Shown: piece by piece, positions 59,397 to 64,000 of the stretch
Layout: each line of letters opens with the position of its first letter
Position numbering within the stretch: the stretch's first letter is position 1
Assembly: GCA_964631865.1 (NCBI GenBank)
Contig: CAZWAK010000012.1
Span: 1-64,000, forward strand
Reading direction: 5' to 3'
Length of the DNA stretch: 64,000 bases
DNA from: JAFDVL01 sp964631865
GTDB lineage: Bacteria; Acidobacteriota; Blastocatellia; RBC074
Made by a program: the position numbers and the translations under genes
Notes under the pieces: model-generated
The model's input: only the letters and a program-made list of their open reading frames with translations
Told to the model about the DNA's origin: nothing
The model's database searches: none

Positions 59397-60803
59397 TCAT
59401 CGCGCCCGCCTCCGCATTCGATAATAAAAATACAACGGCAAGCCAATCACGATCAGCACCAATCCAAAGACCGATTCGACCGGCTTTGTGAATAAGGTAT
59501 TGAAGATCAACCACACCGCGACCAGCACAAACACAAGCGGAATCAGCGGGTAGCCAAAGGTTTTGTATGGGCGCGGCGCAGCGGGCATTTTGCGGCGCAG
59601 CACAAACACTGCCGATGTAACCAAGCCATAAAAGATCCACGACGCGAACAACAAGCAATCCGTCAATTGATCGTAGGTTCCCGACAACGCCAGCACACAC
59701 GACCACAGCGCCTGCACGATCAACGCAATGATTGGCACGCGCGACGTGGCACTCAGCCGCGCCATGGCCGGAAAGAACAAGCCGTCCTTCGCCATCGCAA
59801 ACGGCACGCGCGCATTCGACAGGATCGAGCCGTTCAATGCGCCGACCGCCGAAATCACAAACGCAATCGCAATCAACTTGCCGCCGTATTCGCCGAGAAA
59901 CGTTTGCGCCGCTTTGCCCGCCGCTGGCAACGCATCACGGTATTTGGTCGAGTTCGAGGTCACGACTTCGTCAAACGGCAGCGCGTAGAAATAGGCCAGA
60001 TTCGCCAGCAGATAAATCACCATCACCAACACCATCCCGCCAATCAACGCGCGCGGAATGTTGCGCCCCGGATTCTGCACTTCGCCCGCTGCCATTGGCA
60101 TATTGTTCCAGCCGTCGTAGCCCCACAACGCCGCCAGCATCGCCGTGCCGAACAGCGCGAAGCCGCTCCATTCCGGCGTGTTCGCAGGCGTGGCCAGATG
60201 TGACCACGTCGCCGTTTGCGAAGCGAAAAACACGCCGCCCACGACAAACGCGATGCCTGCGATTTTCAGCACCGTCAGGAATGATTGCACCTTGCCGCCG
60301 AACGCGACCGTCAGGCAATTGATCGCGGTCAAGAACAAAATAATCGCCATCGTCACGACCTGCTTCGCGCCGAATTGCCAATTGATGGTTTGTCCCAACA
60401 GCGTAAATGTCTTCTGCGCCCACACAGCATTCAACGGTAAAAAGGCGGCGAGAAAAATTGCGGAGCCTGCGCCGAGGCTCGCAATCGAAGCACTGCCCGC
60501 GATGATGAAGCGTTGCCAGCCGAACAGAAACGCCGCCGCTTCGCCGTACGAATGTCGCAGGAAGACATATTCGCCGCCCGCGTGCGGCAACATCGCGCCG
60601 AGTTCGGCATACGTCAACGCGCCCGCGAGCGAGAGCAACCCGGCGGCTACCCACGCCAGCAAGACCATCGTCGGCGTGCGCACGTCCTGCGCCATCGGAG
60701 CCGTTTTCAAAAACACGCCCGTGCCGATGACCGTGCCGATCACAAGTGCAGTTGTGCCGGTCAACGTCAGACCGCGAATCAGTTGGGATTTTTCTTCTGC
60801 CAT
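59397..60803 (-). CDS. APC-superfamily amino acid permease
   Basis: 468 residues from ATG 60803. About twelve hydrophobic spans are visible. The N-terminal GLTLTGTTALVIGTVIGTGV is the conserved first helix with the GTGVF substrate-binding break. Other family parts are GALTYAELGAMLPHAGGEYV (helix 3) and FALFGTAMLAALWGYDGWNN (helix 6). These proteins import or exchange amino acids; the LAT-like look suggests neutral substrates, which is not certain. The start codon overlaps the AlkD stop (TGATG), so the two genes are translated together. Confidence 0.92.
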   Translation of the reverse strand: MAEEKSQLIRGLTLTGTTALVIGTVIGTGVFLKTAPMAQDVRTPTMVLLAWVAAGLLSLAGALTYAELGAMLPHAGGEYVFLRHSYGEAAAFLFGWQRFIIAGSASIASLGAGSAIFLAAFLPLNAVWAQKTFTLLGQTINWQFGAKQVVTMAIILFLTAINCLTVAFGGKVQSFLTVLKIAGIAFVVGGVFFASQTATWSHLATPANTPEWSGFALFGTAMLAALWGYDGWNNMPMAAGEVQNPGRNIPRALIGGMVLVMVIYLLANLAYFYALPFDEVVTSNSTKYRDALPAAGKAAQTFLGEYGGKLIAIAFVISAVGALNGSILSNARVPFAMAKDGLFFPAMARLSATSRVPIIALIVQALWSCVLALSGTYDQLTDCLLFASWIFYGLVTSAVFVLRRKMPAAPRPYKTFGYPLIPLVFVLVAVWLIFNTLFTKPVESVFGLVLIVIGLPLYFYYRMRRRAR

Positions 60804-61507
60804 CAAATTGTGCCTTTCAAATATGCCTGTCGTTTGGCTTCGGGAAATTTTTCAATCGCGTAGCGCAGCATCGTGCGCGGCAGGGTTTTGTAGTGTGGTT
60901 GCAGAAACGACTCTTCCGCTGCCAGATCACGATTGCCAACTTCGCGCAGCATCCAGCCGACGGCTTTTTGAATCAGGTCGTGGCGGTCGTGTCGCAGCAG
61001 CTTGGCGATTTGCAGCGTGTCGGCGAAATCGTTTTGTCGAATGAAATGCTGCGTCGCAATGATCGCAATGCGGCGCTCCCAGAGGCTCTGGGACTTCGCC
61101 AGCTTGTACAGCGGCTGGCGGCTTTTGTCGAATAGATACGTGCCGACAATGTGCGGCGCAGAAGTGTCTACCAAATCCCAATTGTTGATGAAATCGGTGT
61201 GACGTAAATATTCTTCGTAGACCTTTTGCTTCATTGCCGCATCGCCTTTCGTAAACGCATGCACCAAAAGCATCAACGCCAACGCGCGCGCTTCGTGAAT
61301 TGGTGATTGCAAAAGCTCCAGGCAATCGTCAAGCGGCGTGCTTCGCAATTCTTTCGCAAGCCGTCGCAGATCAGGCACGCGCACGCCGATGAATTGATCG
61401 CCTTCGCCATATTCGCCCGGCCCGGTTTTGAAAAACCATTGTGCCGCTTGGGCATGTTCGGCGCTGGCAAGCGTGCGGAGTTTGGCTTGTATTTCGGGGA
61501 CTGACAT
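60803..61507 (-). CDS. AlkD-type DNA alkylation repair (HEAT-repeat glycosylase) protein
   Basis: 234 residues from ATG 61507; the frame extends upstream through an inverted repeat without a site. The family features are MSVPEIQAKLRTLASAEHAQ, GVRVPDLRRLAKEL, FINNWDLVDTSAPHIVG (the Trp-Asp catalytic region), and the HEAT-like repeats ERRIAIIATQHFIRQNDF and DLIQKAVGWMLREVGNRD. AlkD excises N3- and N7-alkylated purines without flipping the base. The stop codon overlaps the permease start. Function in repair is from family knowledge. Confidence 0.9.
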   Translation of the reverse strand: MSVPEIQAKLRTLASAEHAQAAQWFFKTGPGEYGEGDQFIGVRVPDLRRLAKELRSTPLDDCLELLQSPIHEARALALMLLVHAFTKGDAAMKQKVYEEYLRHTDFINNWDLVDTSAPHIVGTYLFDKSRQPLYKLAKSQSLWERRIAIIATQHFIRQNDFADTLQIAKLLRHDRHDLIQKAVGWMLREVGNRDLAAEESFLQPHYKTLPRTMLRYAIEKFPEAKRQAYLKGTI

Positions 61508-61566
61508 TTTGTGTGGATTCGTCCGCGAAATCGCACGCAGCAGGACGAAGAAAATTAGACATGATG

Positions 61567-61651
61567 GACAAGATTTTTTGCAAGATTGACAAGATAGATA
61601 TAACCAGTAACCAATCTTGTAAATCTTGAAATCAATCTTGTAAATCCTGTC
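61567..61651. repeat. AT-rich inverted repeat upstream of the AlkD gene
   Basis: GACAAGATTTTTTGCAAGAT and TGACAAGAT on the left are complementary, with a few mismatches, to AATCTTGTAAATCTTG and CAATCTTGTAAATCCTGTC on the right. It belongs to the intergenic repeat class of this window. Confidence 0.75.
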
Positions 61652-61686
61652 AAAAACCTGGTGCGCCTTCGTGGATGAGTAATCAG

Positions 61687-62613
61687 CTAATAAATATCCA
61701 GATCGCGTCCCGACACGATTTTGCCGCGGTAGCCTTGTCGGATTTCGTTGAGCAATTCGTCTTCGGACGTGCCCCAGAATAGCTGATGATACAGAATCAG
61801 CAAGCCCGGCTTGGCCTTCGTCGCAATTTCGGCGAGTTCGCGCGAGGACGTGTGAAATTGTGAATGATACCGCTGCCATTCGGGCGGACGCTTTTGAAAA
61901 CCTGCCTGCGAATAGACTTCGTGAATTAACACATCACAGCCATTGCAAGCGTCAATCACGCTCTGACTCGGCGCACAATCGCCCGAAATCACAATCGTTT
62001 TGTCCGGCGTTGCAAAGCGAAAGCCGAAGGCTTCTTTCCACGAACCGTGCTTGACGGCGAAGGCGTTGACCGTGACGTTCGCGTCTTTGTAAATCACGCC
62101 GGGCGTGATTTCGTGCGCGTCCACTTTGTGGCCGGTTTTGTTCGATGGCTCGCCGCCGAACAAACGCATATCGAGGTCTTGCTGGTAGGCTTTGACAATG
62201 TTGTTCGTCATCGCGCGCAAGCCTTTCGGGCCGTAGACTTCCAGCGGTTCCGTGCGCTCTAACACCCAGGGCGTGAAGATCAAATCTGCGTAGCCGACCG
62301 TGTGATCCGAATGCAGATGCGTGACGAACGCGCGCGTGAGTTTCGGCATCGCCAAGCCTTTGACGCCTTTGCGCCCGGCTGCCGCAGCACGCCGCACGAC
62401 GCCGGGGCCGAAGTCTACGATGTACGGCGTGTCGTTGACGACGATGGCGATGGACGGGCCAAAGCGATCCGGGTCAGCATTCGGCGTGCCAGTGCCGAGC
62501 AGAACGATTTGGGTTTTTGCGGTGAGTAGCGACGGCGTTTGAGAAAGGTTGTCGTGCAAGGCAAGAGTGCCAAGAAACAACCCGAGAAGCAGACATGATG
62601 AGAGCAGTTTCAT
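61687..62613 (-). CDS. Exported MBL-fold metallo-hydrolase (RNase Z-like)
   Basis: 308 residues. A signal peptide (LLSSCLLLGLFLGTLAL) precedes the fold. The zinc motif is HLHSDH at 99-104, with a downstream Asp in VISGDCAPS and a His in LLILYHQLFWG near the C-terminus. VLLGTGTPNADPDRFGPSIA resembles RNase Z and arylsulfatase-type MBL proteins. Because it is exported it cannot process tRNA; a secreted hydrolase of unknown substrate is likely. It starts 12 bases after the serine hydrolase gene, so the two form an operon. Confidence 0.9.
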   Translation of the reverse strand: MKLLSSCLLLGLFLGTLALHDNLSQTPSLLTAKTQIVLLGTGTPNADPDRFGPSIAIVVNDTPYIVDFGPGVVRRAAAAGRKGVKGLAMPKLTRAFVTHLHSDHTVGYADLIFTPWVLERTEPLEVYGPKGLRAMTNNIVKAYQQDLDMRLFGGEPSNKTGHKVDAHEITPGVIYKDANVTVNAFAVKHGSWKEAFGFRFATPDKTIVISGDCAPSQSVIDACNGCDVLIHEVYSQAGFQKRPPEWQRYHSQFHTSSRELAEIATKAKPGLLILYHQLFWGTSEDELLNEIRQGYRGKIVSGRDLDIY

Positions 62614-62625
62614 TCCGAGCAGTTG

Positions 62626-63807
62626 TCAGTTATCAAGCGACCGCACCAGATCGAAGAAATCATCGAAAGTATCTGTCTGCTGGCTATACTTTTCACTCCA
62701 TCTAATTTGTCGAACAGCGACTAGCTTTTGCTGCGGATAGATCACCAGAAATTGACCGAGGGAACCATTGGCATTGTAGCCAATAATGTCACCATATTTT
62801 TTCCTGGAAAGTGTCAGTCCTTTGCTACCTAGTTCCTGATTGAGAATTTCATTCCACTGCTGACCGAGCATTTCAGCTAAAGTCTTAACAAACAGCGGCA
62901 TGCTATCAAATGGTTTATTCCTAAGTGGCTCCAATTTACTTAGAAATGGTTTGCTCACGCCCGCCGCCTCAAGCTCCTTGAATTTTTCATCATCAATGAT
63001 GGGGCGTTCATAACTCGGTATCCGCCACCACAGTAACCCACATGTCGGATTATAAGGCTGCCCTTGTTGTAGCGATTCCTCAATCCATTTTTCGCTGACA
63101 ATCCGCTTGCTCTCCCACTGACCTTTGTTCAGGAGCAGCATTCCGAATTTTGCAAAGTCTGCGGCCTTGAGTTGTAAACCTGCCATCGCGTGCGGATTCC
63201 CTGCCGCATCCAATGTCCAATCAAAATCTGTAATGCCCAGCGGCTGAAGGATTTCATCACGAACATATATGTCCATCCGTTTGCCGGAAGCAACCTGAAC
63301 AATCCCTGCAAGCAAATTGACCGCTTTGTTGTTGTAGCTGAATTTGCTGCCGGGTTCATCTGAAAGCTCAGCAGCAAGAGCCAGCTTGACGAAATCTGAA
63401 CTGGGATAAATCTCGACACCAGTATTGGGAACATTCTGTAAGCCAGAGGTATGATTAAGCAAATGCCGGATTGCGATGAGTTTTTTTCGACCCTGTTTCC
63501 ATTCGGGATAAAATTCATACACGGGTTGATCCAGTGATTTGATCTTGCCTGCATCAATCAGCTTGCCAATAGCGAGGCTGACAATAGATTTCGTGCAGGA
63601 CATCAACTCGATTTTGCCGCGTTCCTGGCTGAAATACTCACCGACAAGTTGAGAATCTTTGAAGATCATCACGGCATCGCTGTGTGTTTCGGCAGCCCGC
63701 TTCAGCAGCTTTTCTAATGCTTCCTTCTTGATACCACTTGGTGGCTGACTGACGGTCGCGATACTACTGCAAAGCAACAGCACCGTTATGAGGCATATTT
63801 TTTTCAT
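62626..63807 (-). CDS. Exported serine hydrolase, class C beta-lactamase/penicillin-binding family
   Basis: 393 residues from ATG 63807 with GGAG 8 bases upstream. A signal peptide (ICLITVLLLCSSIATVSQ) precedes the fold. The active-site Ser70 and Lys73 lie in MSCTKSIVS (SxxK). YSYNNKAVN supplies the YxN motif and the KYGDIIGYNANGS stretch the third element. The family includes AmpC, D-aminopeptidases and esterases; the substrate is not predictable. FYPEWKQGRKKLIAIRHLL and LLNHTSGLQ are typical. The gene is the first of a two-gene unit with the MBL hydrolase. Confidence 0.9.
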   Translation of the reverse strand: MKKICLITVLLLCSSIATVSQPPSGIKKEALEKLLKRAAETHSDAVMIFKDSQLVGEYFSQERGKIELMSCTKSIVSLAIGKLIDAGKIKSLDQPVYEFYPEWKQGRKKLIAIRHLLNHTSGLQNVPNTGVEIYPSSDFVKLALAAELSDEPGSKFSYNNKAVNLLAGIVQVASGKRMDIYVRDEILQPLGITDFDWTLDAAGNPHAMAGLQLKAADFAKFGMLLLNKGQWESKRIVSEKWIEESLQQGQPYNPTCGLLWWRIPSYERPIIDDEKFKELEAAGVSKPFLSKLEPLRNKPFDSMPLFVKTLAEMLGQQWNEILNQELGSKGLTLSRKKYGDIIGYNANGSLGQFLVIYPQQKLVAVRQIRWSEKYSQQTDTFDDFFDLVRSLDN

Positions 63808-63839
63808 CGGACAACTCCTCACTCGTTTTGATCGCACAA

Positions 63840-63893
63840 GAAGCTGTTTTGAAAGCCAGCAATAAACAGTCCGCTAACCTTCAAAACAGCTTC
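63840..63893. repeat. Perfect 14-bp inverted repeat
   Basis: GAAGCTGTTTTGAA (63840-63853) and TTCAAAACAGCTTC (63880-63893), between the serine hydrolase start and the end of the partial gene. It may serve as a terminator on the minus strand, though the T-tract is short. Confidence 0.65.
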
Positions 63894-63908
63894 TGAAACA
63901 TCTAACAG

Positions 63909-64000
63909 CTATTTATCCGTCCAATCCGGCAACCGCCCCGGCGTCCAAGGCGCACCCGCCGCATCGAGAGCTTTTTCCAACTTCGGCATCTCGACGTCAA
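63909..64000 (-). CDS. C-terminal end of an unidentified protein (partial)
   Basis: The minus-strand frame, open at the window edge, reads DVEMPKLEKALDAAGAPWTP then GRLPDWTDK and stops at 63911-63909. It is the last 30 residues of a longer gene that starts beyond the window. The codon use is as in the neighbouring genes. I do not recognise the family from so short a piece. Confidence 0.75.
   Translation of the reverse strand, partial: DVEMPKLEKALDAAGAPWTPGRLPDWTDK

Overview
The window looks like chromosome from a Gram-negative soil-type bacterium, most probably Acidobacteriota (Blastocatellia-like). The inference rests on the gene repertoire: Ser/Thr kinases fused to a PD40 beta-propeller and coupled to an ECF sigma factor, several exported S9 and S8 peptidases, a BNR/sortilin-like giant exported protein, a PEP-CTERM protein, heme-binding c-type fragments and a LIC_10091-like exported protein. 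Many long intergenic inverted repeats are also present. No rRNA, tRNA, CRISPR array, prophage or intact insertion sequence was recognised. The first 49 bases are a poly-C run, almost certainly an assembly artefact at a contig edge.

Layout. 50-4203: truncated priA (minus), an ECF sigma operon with small membrane proteins, and a UvrD/Rep helicase (minus). 4204-4981: a noncoding stretch with direct repeats and a compact monocistronic small gene (promoter, 50-codon ORF, terminator). 4982-11736: gltB and gltD (NADPH-GOGAT), with an ORF6N-domain gene wedged between them and framed by palindromes that copy a motif inside the ORF6N gene itself. 11997-15826: two TIM-barrel isomerases, a Doc-like toxin/antitoxin pair, a small membrane protein and a YbbA-type ABC ATPase. 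15860-22290: TesA-like esterase, M19 dipeptidase, small c-type heme protein, AidB-like acyl-CoA dehydrogenase, an unknown gene and an aminotransferase. 22446-29729: signalling block with ECF sigma, Ser/Thr kinase-PD40, exported TPR protein ending in CxxCH, and a LytS/LytTR two-component pair.

29790-30386 is an exported peroxiredoxin-like gene whose expected peroxidatic Cys codon is an in-frame UGA followed by a SECIS-like hairpin: a selenoprotein candidate. It is followed by a diaminopropionate ammonia-lyase-like enzyme, two S9 peptidases around a LIC_10091-like protein, and an oligopeptide-binding lipoprotein (minus).

39535-59324 is more accessory: a Gly-rich exported protein, a stand-alone STAND ATPase next to a full-length SARP/BTAD regulator, a subtilase with 16 exact GIAVTGAD repeats and SLH-like C-terminus, an unknown exported protein, a BNR/sortilin-like protein, an exported MetX-like hydrolase, a second subtilase with GIVMADG repeats, a transposase relic, a PEP-CTERM protein and a decayed copy of a subtilase C-terminal module. 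59397-64000 (all minus) carries an APC permease coupled to an AlkD-type glycosylase, an MBL hydrolase with a class C serine hydrolase, and a gene cut by the window end.

The strongest leads are the selenoprotein (29790-30386), the ORF6N unit with self-similar palindromes (9607-10228), the repeat-bearing subtilase family with its decayed copy, and the isolated small gene at 4680-4832.
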